Shown here piece after piece: positions 55,777-64,000 of a DNA stretch of 64,000 bases. The DNA is taken from the NCBI RefSeq assembly GCF_900240995.1, contig NZ_LT965957.1, positions 87,527-151,526 on the forward strand. The letters are read 5' to 3'. Below the pieces are notes generated by a model, which was not told where the DNA came from, made no database searches, and worked only from the letters and a program-made list of their open reading frames with translations. Position 1 is the stretch's first letter, and each line of letters begins with the position of its first letter. Position numbers and translations under genes: made by a program. The stretch is from Bacillus sp. Marseille-P3661. Lineage in GTDB: Bacteria > Bacillota > Bacilli > Bacillales > Bacillaceae_J.

Positions 55777-57756
55777 TTAAATACTATGTTGAAGAGATTC
55801 GGATTCATTAATAATTGGTTTTTTACTATTTTTATATGATAACATGACCATAATAACAGCTATAACAAAACCAACTATATTAATTCCTAATGTTATATTG
55901 ACCCCTGTTACAGGATACAATAATGCTCCACCTGAAGCTAGGATTAGAATGCGGGCAGGCCATCCCTGATGACTGAAAATGTACCCAACAAGACCTGCAC
56001 CAATTACAAATGTTCCTACAATTGCTGTAAGAACTGATATTATGATTTCACTAGCTTCACCTTGCATAATCATGCTCGGGTTATAAACAAAGATAAACGG
56101 CACGATATAAGCTAGTGTTCCAAGTCTTGCTGCGGTAATCCCAGTTCTGATTGGGTTTGTTTGCGCTATAAACGCACCTGCGAACGCTGCCAAAGCAATC
56201 GGCGGGGTAAAGTTTGATAATATTGCAAAATAGAATATAAATAAATGTGCAGCTAACGGATTAAGCCCAAAATCAACTAATGCAGGACCAACTAAAACAG
56301 CAACGAGAGCATAAGCTGCTACAGATGGCATTCCCATACCTAAGAATAGAGACCCAATGGCGGCTGCGCACAATAACAGAAATAGGCTGTGTTCACCGAT
56401 TAATGTCAATGTATAACCAATACTGAACCCTAAACCTGAAACGTTCATAATTCCAACTACCATACCCGCAATCCCTAATGCACTACCTACATCAAGTAAC
56501 ATACGCCCATTTTCCTCAACAATTTGCCAAAGTTTTTTAAGAAAATCTTTTCTATTTTCTTTAACTAGAGCAAATATCGGAATACCAATTAATCCAGTAT
56601 AGATTGCGGAAGTTGCCGGTGCAAGATTCATTACAAACAATGTGTAGATTAGCACGAAAAGTACAGTTAGTACCGGCCATGCTTGTTGCATCGTTTGTTT
56701 TTTTGTTGGCATTTCATCGTTGCTTAACTTTCTTAAACCTTTTTTTCCAGCCTCTAAGTCTACTTGAACAAACACAGCTACGTAGAATAATAAAGCTGGA
56801 ATGATTGCTGCAATCGCTACCTCTTGGTATGGAATACCTAAACGTTCCGCGATAATAAATGCAGCAATACCCATTACTGGTGGTGTGATTTGCCCACCAG
56901 ATGATGCAACCGCTTCAATTGCAGCTGCTAAACGCGGATGATAACCGCTGCGAACCATTAATGGAATCGTTACACTTCCTGTTAGAAAAACGTTTGACAT
57001 AGGGGCACCACTGACAGTACCTACAAGGCTTGAACCTACAACTGCTGCTTTTGCAGGACCCCCTCGTGTTTTACCAAAGGCAAGTAAGGCAATATTTGTT
57101 AAACCGTCACCGCCGCCAAACTTCAGTAACACCTGACCGAAAAACACAAATGCAAAACCGAAAGTAGCAGCTAATCCTAACATATTTAATGTACTACTAT
57201 TATCAAGATATAAATAAGTAATAAGTTGCCCCCATGATAGTTCAGCACCTGCAATTGCACCAGGTAGTAATGAACCATAAGCACCGTATAAAATGAATAC
57301 CGCAGCAATAATAACTAAACTTAAACCTATTAAGCGGCGACCTGATTCTAAAATAAGGAGAATTGCAATTGCTCCGTAAATTACACGCTCATTTGTGACT
57401 TGACCTAATGTTAGTAATATATCAGCATAATTCATCGCAATAAAAATCCCAGAAGGTATTGATGCAATAGCTAATATAGCATCATACCAGGGCAAGCGAT
57501 CCCTAGGGGACCGCTTTGTTGCTGGTACGGTGAGGAATGTATTAAATAGGAACAAACTCATGAATAAACCTATCCATTGTTCGGCATATATCGGTATACC
57601 TAATCGGATATGCACTTTTAAAATGAACATCATTCCAAGTACTAAAAGTAAAACGGATACTGCGATTTGAAACCAACGTGCTACACCGGTTAGCGTTCGA
57701 TGCCGTTGCGATTTATCTTCTGGTTTTTTTATTTTCTTATCTTCTGCCATATCCAT
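55777..57756 (-). CDS. TAXI-type TRAP transporter, fused 4TM/12TM permease
   Basis: This protein of about 659 residues is a complete fused TRAP permease. An N-terminal small-subunit-like part of four helices (residues 20-170) is followed by the 12-helix part. Typical loops are FGGGDGLTNIALLAFGKTRG, VSGAPMSNVFLTGSVTIPLM, SSGGQITPPVMGIAAFIIAE and FLGMGMPSVAAYALVAVLVG. Energy comes from an ion gradient. The ATG at 57756 follows GGGAGG; a TTG 21 bases upstream is less likely. It lies 31 bases after the TAXI receptor. It is an intact paralogue of the truncated transporter at 39904-41585. Confidence 0.92.
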   Translation of the reverse strand: MDMAEDKKIKKPEDKSQRHRTLTGVARWFQIAVSVLLLVLGMMFILKVHIRLGIPIYAEQWIGLFMSLFLFNTFLTVPATKRSPRDRLPWYDAILAIASIPSGIFIAMNYADILLTLGQVTNERVIYGAIAILLILESGRRLIGLSLVIIAAVFILYGAYGSLLPGAIAGAELSWGQLITYLYLDNSSTLNMLGLAATFGFAFVFFGQVLLKFGGGDGLTNIALLAFGKTRGGPAKAAVVGSSLVGTVSGAPMSNVFLTGSVTIPLMVRSGYHPRLAAAIEAVASSGGQITPPVMGIAAFIIAERLGIPYQEVAIAAIIPALLFYVAVFVQVDLEAGKKGLRKLSNDEMPTKKQTMQQAWPVLTVLFVLIYTLFVMNLAPATSAIYTGLIGIPIFALVKENRKDFLKKLWQIVEENGRMLLDVGSALGIAGMVVGIMNVSGLGFSIGYTLTLIGEHSLFLLLCAAAIGSLFLGMGMPSVAAYALVAVLVGPALVDFGLNPLAAHLFIFYFAILSNFTPPIALAAFAGAFIAQTNPIRTGITAARLGTLAYIVPFIFVYNPSMIMQGEASEIIISVLTAIVGTFVIGAGLVGYIFSHQGWPARILILASGGALLYPVTGVNITLGINIVGFVIAVIMVMLSYKNSKKPIINESESLQHSI

Positions 57757-57787
57757 AACCGCCTCCCTTGATGTCAATAGTTAAACT

Positions 57788-58921
57788 CTATTGTGGAGTG
57801 TATTCAGCAAGCTTTTCGTGTTCGTCAGTCCATACACCCATTTCCTTATAGAACTTAATTGCACCTTCATGGTATGGAGCTCCTGGATTCGGACGCGGCA
57901 TTACTTCAGGGCTTAAATCATTTGTATAAGAAATTAAACCATGCATTTCTTCGTAATTTTCCCAAATAGACTTTAAAACTGTGTAGACAGTATCTGCTGA
58001 AACATCAGCAGATGCTACTAATGTCATGTCATAGCGAATATGAACTGTATCTTCTTCTAAAACACCTACACCAGCAGGAACGACAGAAAACGATGCACCT
58101 GGTAAATATTTTTCAAGAAGTGCTTGCTTTTCAGCAGGTGCTTTACCGTCTGCTGAAATATCTTCTGGTTTTAAATCACCAAATGGAAGTACACGAAGAC
58201 CGCCAATTGCAGAACCCACTTCTTGTGCCTTAGCTGAGTCTGGTGAACCAGCATATGCCCCGGCAACCATATTTTCTTGGATTGCATCTAAAGAAGCCTG
58301 GAATTCTGGTACTGGAACTGGTTTTACATCATCATAAGTTAAGCCCACAGATTCTAATTCTGCTCGTAAAATAAGATCGATTAAGAAGTTCCCACCAAAG
58401 CCACTTGCTACTGGTTGACCTTTTAACTCGCTAATACTTGTAATACCACTGTCACGTCTTACAGTCCAACCTGTACTATTCATCGGCATACCACCAAATA
58501 CAGTACGAATGTTTTCAATTGGCTTTTCATAACCTGGACCACCGTTATAAGCGAACGCAATATCTACATTATTAATTAAACCAAATTCAAGATTTCCACT
58601 ATTTAAATCATTAATCCACGCTTGTGGACCAGCAGTTGGTCGAACATTACCACGAATTGGTGTATTATCAGAAATAATTTTTGCTAAACCAGAACCAACA
58701 GTATGATAACCACTACCAGCACTATGTGTACCAATTGCTACAGAATCATCAATTTCACCTGTTGCATTTTCACCAGAACTACCTTCTGTTGATTCTGTTT
58801 TTTCTTCAGAACCTGCTTTTGAATCTGTTTGTGCTTGCTCTGAACCACTGCCCCCACATGCTGCTAAAAGCATGATAGTTAACAAACAAATCAGCGATAA
58901 AATCCCTAAACGTTTTTTCAA
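57788..58921 (-). CDS. TAXI-family TRAP solute-binding lipoprotein
   Basis: This 377-residue protein has a lipoprotein signal (LLTIMLLAACGGSG), a Ser/Glu-rich linker to about residue 55, and a TAXI domain (SVAIGTHSAGSGYHTVGSGL; LKGQPVASGFGGNFLIDLIL). It captures the substrate outside the cell and hands it to the fused permease. It follows the grdB copy 2 gene with a 124-base gap that holds a cre-like sequence, so it may also have its own promoter. TAXI receptors bind small organic acids such as glutamate, in the few studied cases; the ligand here should be the substrate of the second GrdBE pair. Confidence 0.9.
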   Translation of the reverse strand: MKKRLGILSLICLLTIMLLAACGGSGSEQAQTDSKAGSEEKTESTEGSSGENATGEIDDSVAIGTHSAGSGYHTVGSGLAKIISDNTPIRGNVRPTAGPQAWINDLNSGNLEFGLINNVDIAFAYNGGPGYEKPIENIRTVFGGMPMNSTGWTVRRDSGITSISELKGQPVASGFGGNFLIDLILRAELESVGLTYDDVKPVPVPEFQASLDAIQENMVAGAYAGSPDSAKAQEVGSAIGGLRVLPFGDLKPEDISADGKAPAEKQALLEKYLPGASFSVVPAGVGVLEEDTVHIRYDMTLVASADVSADTVYTVLKSIWENYEEMHGLISYTNDLSPEVMPRPNPGAPYHEGAIKFYKEMGVWTDEHEKLAEYTPQ

Positions 58922-58997
58922 ATTAACTCCTCCTAATCCTTATTTACTATTTTTTATTCTATAAAACTTAAAAACTATATAATATTTCACGATACTA

Positions 58998-59011
58998 TTA
59001 AAACGTTTTCA
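58998..59011. promoter_or_regulatory. cre-like site between grdB copy 2 and the TAXI gene
   Basis: TGAAAACGTTTTAA on the minus strand matches 13 of 14 positions of the CcpA consensus. It lies 77 bases upstream of the TAXI receptor start. Confidence 0.5.
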
Positions 59012-59045
59012 AAAATTGCAAGTTACTTCAACGTTTTAGATATTA

Positions 59046-60359
59046 TCATGCATATTCAAATATTGTTGCAGCCCCGATTTCAGCCTGAATCGATTTAAGA
59101 GCTTGTATCACAATTTCTTTCCTAAATCTCAGTTCCTCTTCTAGCGAAAGTTTTGGATTACCCGTAGGATACAGAACACTTGCAGAAGGTATAACCCGGT
59201 TTGACCCAACCTCTAACGCAACGTTTGTGATCGTACAAATATGTGCTACAGGAATATTTGCTCTTTCCAATTCTTTTACCATCGCTGCACCGCAGCGTGT
59301 ACTTGTGCCTCATGTTGAGGTTAGAATGGCAGCTTGAATACCCGCATTTCTTAATTCGATAGCTATCTCCCGACCAAATCCTGCTGCATCCTCTATTGCC
59401 GTTGCAACTCCAGCAGTAGAATAAATGTAAGGATGTAATTCAATCTGACCTTCTTTCTCCAATTCTCTAACCACATCCAGAGGGATGAGACGATTCGGAT
59501 CTGCTGCTACTAATCTAGTATCATAGCCGCCGTGATTAACATCTACTAAGTCTTCCGATAATTTAGACCAAGATGTAGCATCAATTTGGCACCATTTCTT
59601 AGAGCGGACAGCCGACATTCGCTCTGGATTGCCTTTTTGAACGAGGCCACCATCGGTTACTAATGCTAACTTTATTACTTTTGAACGAATAGGCTCGGCT
59701 GGAGGAACTTGTTCATGCTTCACCATCGGAACTTCCGTTTTCCATGATTCCCGATAGTATTTAGATAAAGCCATTTGAACAGCCCGTTTTGCAGCATGTT
59801 CGTCCCAAACGATATTTTTTTTCAAGCCGCTAGAAACTAAATAATCTACCTCTTCTTTTGAAAGAGATTCTCCACATACTTTCTTATATAAAATACTTCC
59901 CATGCGCGGCATACTTTTTTTCATATCAACAGCTGAATTTCCCGTTTTAACAATCCATAATTGTTGACGGTAGCGTTCAACCGCAGGGCTAGCAGGATCA
60001 AGGCCGGTTATGACTGGAATAGAAAGTTCCTCTTTTACCGCGGAGCTAACAGACGTACAGGCCTCACCATATCGTCCTGCTGCAAAAGCTGGACCAGCTA
60101 TGAAACCCTCAGCTTTGTATGGCCGAATTAATTCGAGTATTTTTATTAGAGCGGAAGGTTCTTCTACGAAATAATTATCACCGCATATAACCGTACCTAT
60201 TACTTTTATGGATCCATTAGACGATTGCTCTAATAAACGTCCAGGTCCCACAGCACCTTCAACTGTATATGGTGCGATCCCAGCTTTATCTTCTCCACCT
60301 ATACCTCCAAAAAACTGGTTAAGATAATGAACTACTCGTACTGGTTTGGTTTCTATCAT
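59046..60359 (-). CDS. Selenoprotein GrdB-like reductase component B, in-frame UGA as selenocysteine (copy 2)
   Basis: Read through TGA at 59310-59312 the gene encodes 437 residues. The UGA is residue 350 in ILTSTUGTSTRCGAAMV, identical in position and motif to copy 1. Both halves align with copy 1 over their length (RVVHYLNQFFGGIGGEDKAG at the N-terminus; IERANIPVAHICTITNVA-like text after the UGA). Together with the GrdE-like gene 33 bases upstream it forms a second component B, presumably for another substrate. AAAGGAG precedes the ATG. There is no second grdA or grdC, so it must borrow the ones at 45.9-48.2 kb, or act without them. Confidence 0.92.
59283..59297 (-). promoter_or_regulatory. 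Candidate SECIS hairpin in grdB copy 2
   Basis: CGCTGC-GGT-GCAGCG is a perfect six-pair stem with a GGU loop, starting 12 bases after the UGA. It matches the hairpin in copy 1. Confidence 0.6.
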
Positions 60360-60392
60360 TCATTCACGCTCCTTTCTATGATTCTGTAGGAT

Positions 60393-61673
60393 CTAAACTT
60401 CAATCATTCCTACCTTCGAAGCTCCTAATTGACTAATAGCCCCACAAATATGGCGATAATGTACTAGAATAGGCTCATGTGCATCATGATAGTTTCCACT
60501 TTGTTCACTTATAAGATGATCGACGTTCGTTCCACCAACAACAATTTCCTGTCCTGGCAGCTCAACCGTTTCATCGAAAATACCTGCCGATGCTAAGGCA
60601 TTAGCCGCATCTGAATGGGCTGACAACGAATCTTTGATTGTACCATTTCCCATCGTAGACCAAATAACTGAAGATGTACTAACTCCGTTTTCTTCAAGTA
60701 ATTCGATAGCAGCCATCAAATCAGATTCCGGTATTCCGCCACCTAACTTTGTTAAGACAGCTATGTCCGAATTTAATATTTCATGAACAAGATTTGAAAT
60801 CATCGTTGCCGTTCGGGCTCTCTTTTCACGCGTTATATGTGCAACACAAATGACAACTCCAGTGAAGTTAATATCTTTACCATGTCGATCGTATAGCTCC
60901 AACAAAACAGGATTATTTATAAATGTATACGTATCTATACCTAAGTTCCAAAATGGAGCAATTACCGCGCCGTCCAATACCTCATTGGGATGTAAAATTG
61001 TCGGTAGCAGCCCTGAAACATCATCACCATACAAGATCGGTTCGCCTGTCTCTGATTTTTGATGCGATGCAATCATAAAAACATAAGCAGCATTGGGTAA
61101 TTTATAGTCACCCGTTTCCAGAGAATAGGTTTTTGTTATTGGACATTGTTGAGAAGTTGCAGCAGTTCTAGCTAAATAACTTCCTATTCGTAATCCTATT
61201 TTTTTTAGCGCTAGATAGTAAACTGCTTGACTTATTTCTTTTTTTGGCTCTGCTCGGAATGCTACATGAAAAAATTCAGAATATGGTGTTAACGTAGCAC
61301 CAATTCCAGCCATATCTAACAGCTTATTGTCACGCTCTTCAATTGATGAAATAGCAAGCACAGCGAAATTTTCTAATGCAGCAGAATCACCATCACCAAC
61401 TGTTTGGGCTGGCCCAAGCACTCCAGGATAGTTGACTGAATTCTCACCTAACCGGGCCTGAGCAGGTAACACATCAAATATATTAACTACCCGCGTATTT
61501 GTACCTGGAAGAACTAACTCAATATCTGTTATTACAACCTGATCGAGGTCGCCTTTTTGACTTAATTCCTTCATTAGATCATCATAATTAATTGAAAGCG
61601 TACCAAACTGATAGTTAGTCGTTTCTCCCCAGTCTATCGATGTAACAGGATATTGATATTGCTTGAGTTTCAT
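60393..61673 (-). CDS. GrdE-like component B subunit lacking the pyruvoyl cysteine (copy 2)
   Basis: This 426-residue protein is the same length as copy 1 and colinear with it: VLPGTNTRVVNIFDVLPAQA, YPGVLGPAQTVGDGD, GEPILYGDDVSGLLPTILHP. The site of the clostridial pyruvoyl Cys reads DGAVIAPFWNLGIDTYTF, again with Trp at residue 242 and no Cys. The shared P-[YF]-W-N-L-G-I-D-T shows that the change is a conserved family trait, not a random loss. It lies between the amidohydrolase (17-base gap) and grdB copy 2, so the amidohydrolase is an operon member. GGGGGG precedes the ATG. Confidence 0.87.
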   Translation of the reverse strand: MKLKQYQYPVTSIDWGETTNYQFGTLSINYDDLMKELSQKGDLDQVVITDIELVLPGTNTRVVNIFDVLPAQARLGENSVNYPGVLGPAQTVGDGDSAALENFAVLAISSIEERDNKLLDMAGIGATLTPYSEFFHVAFRAEPKKEISQAVYYLALKKIGLRIGSYLARTAATSQQCPITKTYSLETGDYKLPNAAYVFMIASHQKSETGEPILYGDDVSGLLPTILHPNEVLDGAVIAPFWNLGIDTYTFINNPVLLELYDRHGKDINFTGVVICVAHITREKRARTATMISNLVHEILNSDIAVLTKLGGGIPESDLMAAIELLEENGVSTSSVIWSTMGNGTIKDSLSAHSDAANALASAGIFDETVELPGQEIVVGGTNVDHLISEQSGNYHDAHEPILVHYRHICGAISQLGASKVGMIEV

Positions 61674-61690
61674 AGATTTCCCCCTACTCC

Positions 61691-62794
61691 TTAGACAGTG
61701 GTATTTTCACTTACTTTCTGATTAAGACCGTAAAGATCAATGGCGTTTTTAGCCTTTATTTTATCGCGCATTTCCCTTGGCAAATGATTTAACACCATAC
61801 CAGGATGATCGAAATCCCAATGAGGATAGTCAGATGAAAACATAATAATATCTTCTGCATCACACATTTCAAAAATCTGCCTTAAGTGAAGAGGATTCTC
61901 AGGTTCTTCAATTGGCTGTGTTGTTAATCGAATGTGCTTTTTAATATATTCTGATGGCTTTTTCTTTAACCATGGCACCGTATCACGCAACGCCTTATAA
62001 TTTTTATCCATGCGCCACATTAAATGCGGCAACCAACTTATTCCTCCTTCAATTGCTACAACAGTTAGGTTAGGGAATTTTTCAAAAACACCTTCACATA
62101 CAAAGCTATTTACCTGTGCCATAAAATTAGTTGGAAGCAGGTTATGGTATTCAAAATATCGAGTTGGGAATCCGGATGGTGTCGGAGCTCCAGTGAGTGT
62201 GCTACCTTCCATACCTGGATGTAAGCCTACAGGCAATCCGTTTCGTTCGGCTGCTTCATAAATAGGATGATAAAATCTTTGACCATATAACTTCGGTGAG
62301 GCACTAGCCATCATCACCTGAATCATATCAGGATGCTTAGCCATTCTTTCAATTTCCTTCACAGCCGCTTCAGGATCACTCGGATTTATTAAAATACTAC
62401 CTTTATATTTAGGGCTAACGCTTAACCATTGTTCTACCATGTGGTCATTATGTGCTGAAATTACTCCATTTGCATAATCAGGGTCATAGTGGACACAAAG
62501 TCCTAAAGTAAGTGTTGAATGTGTTAGGATTGCATAGTCGATATTGTATTTGTCCACATGGTGTTCTAGTAGAAAATGAGGGTCACTACCCGGGTTTCCA
62601 CCACTTGGTGTATAGGCATCTTTTCTTCGTTGCCCAATTTGACTATAGTAGCCACTTACATTCTCACCAGTATCTAGCCATTGCTTATGCCAAACTTTTG
62701 GTAAGTAAGGAAGTAGTTCTGCACGACTTCCCAATGAATTATGTACATCTGTATCAATTAATTTTGGTGTATTATCAGGTGTTGTATTTGACAT
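61691..62794 (-). CDS. Amidohydrolase-2 family metal-dependent hydrolase/decarboxylase
   Basis: This 367-residue protein is of the ACMSD/amidohydrolase-2 type. It begins KLIDTDVHNSLGSRAELLPY, with a D-x-V-H metal motif in place of HxH, has a second His in PVGLHPGMEGSTL, a third in the HYDP and HNDH region, and the final Asp in IIMFSSDYPHWDFDHPG. Members hydrolyse or decarboxylate small aromatic or amide compounds using one metal ion. AAGGAG precedes the ATG. It stands between the VOC gene and the grdE-like gene in one operon, so it may process the substrate before or after the selenoenzyme. Reaction unknown. Confidence 0.87.
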   Translation of the reverse strand: MSNTTPDNTPKLIDTDVHNSLGSRAELLPYLPKVWHKQWLDTGENVSGYYSQIGQRRKDAYTPSGGNPGSDPHFLLEHHVDKYNIDYAILTHSTLTLGLCVHYDPDYANGVISAHNDHMVEQWLSVSPKYKGSILINPSDPEAAVKEIERMAKHPDMIQVMMASASPKLYGQRFYHPIYEAAERNGLPVGLHPGMEGSTLTGAPTPSGFPTRYFEYHNLLPTNFMAQVNSFVCEGVFEKFPNLTVVAIEGGISWLPHLMWRMDKNYKALRDTVPWLKKKPSEYIKKHIRLTTQPIEEPENPLHLRQIFEMCDAEDIIMFSSDYPHWDFDHPGMVLNHLPREMRDKIKAKNAIDLYGLNQKVSENTTV

Positions 62795-62822
62795 TCTATT
62801 CCACTCCTTTTTTCACAACCGG

Positions 62823-63206
62823 TTATTTAGGATAATTTGAAACTTCTACCAAATTATTATCAGGGTCACGGAAATAAATGGATTCTAGCTGTCCTAATGC
62901 TCCAGCTCTCATAATTGGTCCTTCTTCTATTTCAACACCTTTAGCTTTAACATGTTGTATTACTTCTTCAATAGGAGTTGATGCGATTAAACAAATATCC
63001 GCAGAGCCAGGTGTAGGATTTTGCGCCCTTATCGGTACTTCACTGCCAAGTTCATGGAGATTGATCCGTTGCTGCCCAAAAGCCATCGTCTTCCACTTCC
63101 CACCATATACTTGAACTTCCATACCTAAAACATTGCTGTAAAAGTCTACTGTTCTCTCAACATCTTTAACTGTTAAAACGATATGGTCAATTCGGTCGAT
63201 TATCAT
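62823..63206 (-). CDS. VOC-superfamily (glyoxalase/dioxygenase-like) protein
   Basis: This 127-residue protein has the paired beta-alpha-beta-beta-beta modules of the VOC fold: IDRIDHIVLTVKDVERTVDF (metal His near residue 7) and, at the end, SIYFRDPDNNLVEVSNYP with the conserved Glu ligand. AAGGAGGAG lies 5 bases before the ATG at 63206. It is the first gene of the island's operon. VOC proteins include glyoxalase I, fosfomycin resistance enzymes and ring-cleaving dioxygenases, or simple binding proteins; sequence does not choose among these. Confidence 0.85.
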   Translation of the reverse strand: MIIDRIDHIVLTVKDVERTVDFYSNVLGMEVQVYGGKWKTMAFGQQRINLHELGSEVPIRAQNPTPGSADICLIASTPIEEVIQHVKAKGVEIEEGPIMRAGALGQLESIYFRDPDNNLVEVSNYPK

Positions 63207-63310
63207 TGTACTCCTCCTTACCAACTTAATATAAAGTTACAAAAAAATAATTATGAAGATTCAGTTAATTAATCAAAAGTTTCTCCTGCTCACACAATAC
63301 TAAAAAGAAA

Positions 63311-63324
63311 TGAAAACGTTTACT
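63311..63324. promoter_or_regulatory. cre-like site upstream of the second grd island
   Basis: TGAAAACGTTTACT matches 13 of 14 positions of the CcpA consensus, 105 bases upstream of the VOC start. The 302-base gap (63207-63508) is otherwise AT-rich promoter sequence with no gene I can support. Confidence 0.55.
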
Positions 63325-63508
63325 TAATAAGTTATTAAAACTTCTCACTTTATTGGATGTTCGTTTTATGTGCTCATTTTTGGAAAATTTTAAATAATAT
63401 AATTAATACTATTTAACTACATTTAGCATCCAAAATCATTGTAATTAACAACAAAATATTGTCTTTTTTTTATTATTATTTAGTGCATATTACCAAAAAT
63501 AGGCTGAT

Positions 63509-64000
63509 TTATTTTTCTAAATTATTTAGAATCGTTAGAATTAATAAGATTGTTGAATCTTTAACTGACTTTGGGTTAAGCTGTGTTAATTGTGTAATAC
63601 ATTCTAAGCGATATGTTAATGTATTACGGTGTATGTGTAACTGTTTGGCGGTTGTAGCTAAATTATGATCATTTTCAAAAAGAACTTCTAATGTCTTAAT
63701 TAGATCTGAAGGTAACTTATCAACAGGATATTGTGTTAAAAGTTCTTCCCTTATTCCAGATGGAAGCTGGTCAATAATCCTAATTAAGCCCCATTCTTTA
63801 ATATGACTAATAGCAGCATGTTTTTCAAACTTATTCATTAAGGTTATACTTTGTCTCGCCTCCATATAGGAGCGACGAAATCCTTCTATATCTTTATATC
63901 TATTACCAATTCCTATATGAGTTAAGAAGGCGTCTTTATATTTGTCATTTAACAATCGATGTACTTTCTCAGCAATTTCCAACTCTACCTCAATTGTTTC
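63509..64000 (-). CDS. CdaR/PucR-family transcriptional regulator, partial (N-terminus beyond window)
   Basis: The visible C-terminal 163 residues run to the window edge without a convincing start. The end carries the PucR-type helix-turn-helix: LEVLFENDHNLATTAKQLHI followed by HRNTLTYRLECITQLTQLN. The part before it (THIGIGNRYKDIEGFRRSYM) matches the GGDEF-like/CdaR linker. This family controls catabolism of purines, sugar diacids and glycerate in Bacilli. It is the natural regulator candidate for the adjacent second grd island, or for the glycerate kinase operon beyond it. Domain identity confident; target inferred. Confidence 0.85.
   Translation of the reverse strand, partial: ETIEVELEIAEKVHRLLNDKYKDAFLTHIGIGNRYKDIEGFRRSYMEARQSITLMNKFEKHAAISHIKEWGLIRIIDQLPSGIREELLTQYPVDKLPSDLIKTLEVLFENDHNLATTAKQLHIHRNTLTYRLECITQLTQLNPKSVKDSTILLILTILNNLEK

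Overview
The window looks like a chromosomal segment of an aerobic or facultative endospore-forming Bacillaceae. It is AT-rich, with strong AGGAGG-type ribosome sites and TTG/GTG starts. It carries a GerAB-type germinant receptor subunit and a sporulation-type orphan histidine kinase. Almost all of it is catabolic accessory DNA: transporter, regulator and enzyme islands, mostly on the minus strand. I see no rRNA, tRNA, insertion sequence, phage gene or CRISPR array.

Layout. (1) 0.3-2.2 kb: an unknown membrane protein and an orphan gerAB. (2) 2.3-9.3 kb: an araB/araD-containing operon without araA. It also holds a TIM-barrel enzyme, a PGDH_C-type NAD enzyme resembling D-apionate oxidoisomerase, a frameshifted TRAP receptor, and a LacI regulator preceded by five copies of one palindromic operator. 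(3) 9.4-12.5 kb: an amidohydrolase with a Gate-domain transporter, and a CBS protein. (4) 12.6-25.9 kb: a MmgE/PrpD protein, two metal-ligand-poor pita-bread (creatinase-like) hydrolases, an SsuABC-like ABC transporter, a nitroreductase, hydantoinase HyuA/HyuB and a divergent LysR. This reads as a nitrogen-compound degradation island. (5) 26.2-29.6 kb: a TusA-like/diiron fusion, an acyl-CoA-dehydrogenase-like flavoprotein and a binding-protein-fold protein with no signal peptide. (6) 29.7-34.0 kb: tandem repeats, the kinase and two DUF proteins. (7) 34.0-42.8 kb: UbiX, UbiD, a zinc-ribbon subunit, a ThDP decarboxylase, an aldehyde dehydrogenase and a TAXI-TRAP transporter wrecked by an internal deletion, with a divergent IclR and then an MFS transporter. 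(8) 44.4-52.8 kb: formaldehyde dehydrogenase, then a selenoprotein reductase operon grdE-grdB-trxB-grdC-trxA-grdA, with a divergent LysR. (9) 52.9-55.5 kb: 2-hydroxyacid dehydrogenase, Rieske ferredoxin, glycerate kinase. (10) 55.7-64 kb: a second island with VOC protein, amidohydrolase, GrdE-like, GrdB-like selenoprotein and intact TAXI-TRAP transporter, and a partial CdaR/PucR regulator.

Main discovery candidate: two complete GrdB-like genes and one GrdA gene are each interrupted by a single in-frame UGA at the exact selenocysteine position (GrdA residue 43 in CxxU; both GrdBs residue 350 in TSTUGTSTRCG). A small hairpin follows each UGA. Both GrdE-like proteins lack the cysteine that clostridial GrdE uses to make its pyruvoyl cofactor; at that place they share P-[YF]-W-N-L-G-I-D-T. 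GrdC is present but GrdD is not found in the window. I infer a glycine-reductase-derived selenoenzyme family that has abandoned pyruvoyl/Schiff-base chemistry and probably acts on something other than glycine, with the two B-type components perhaps sharing the single GrdA/Trx/TrxR set.
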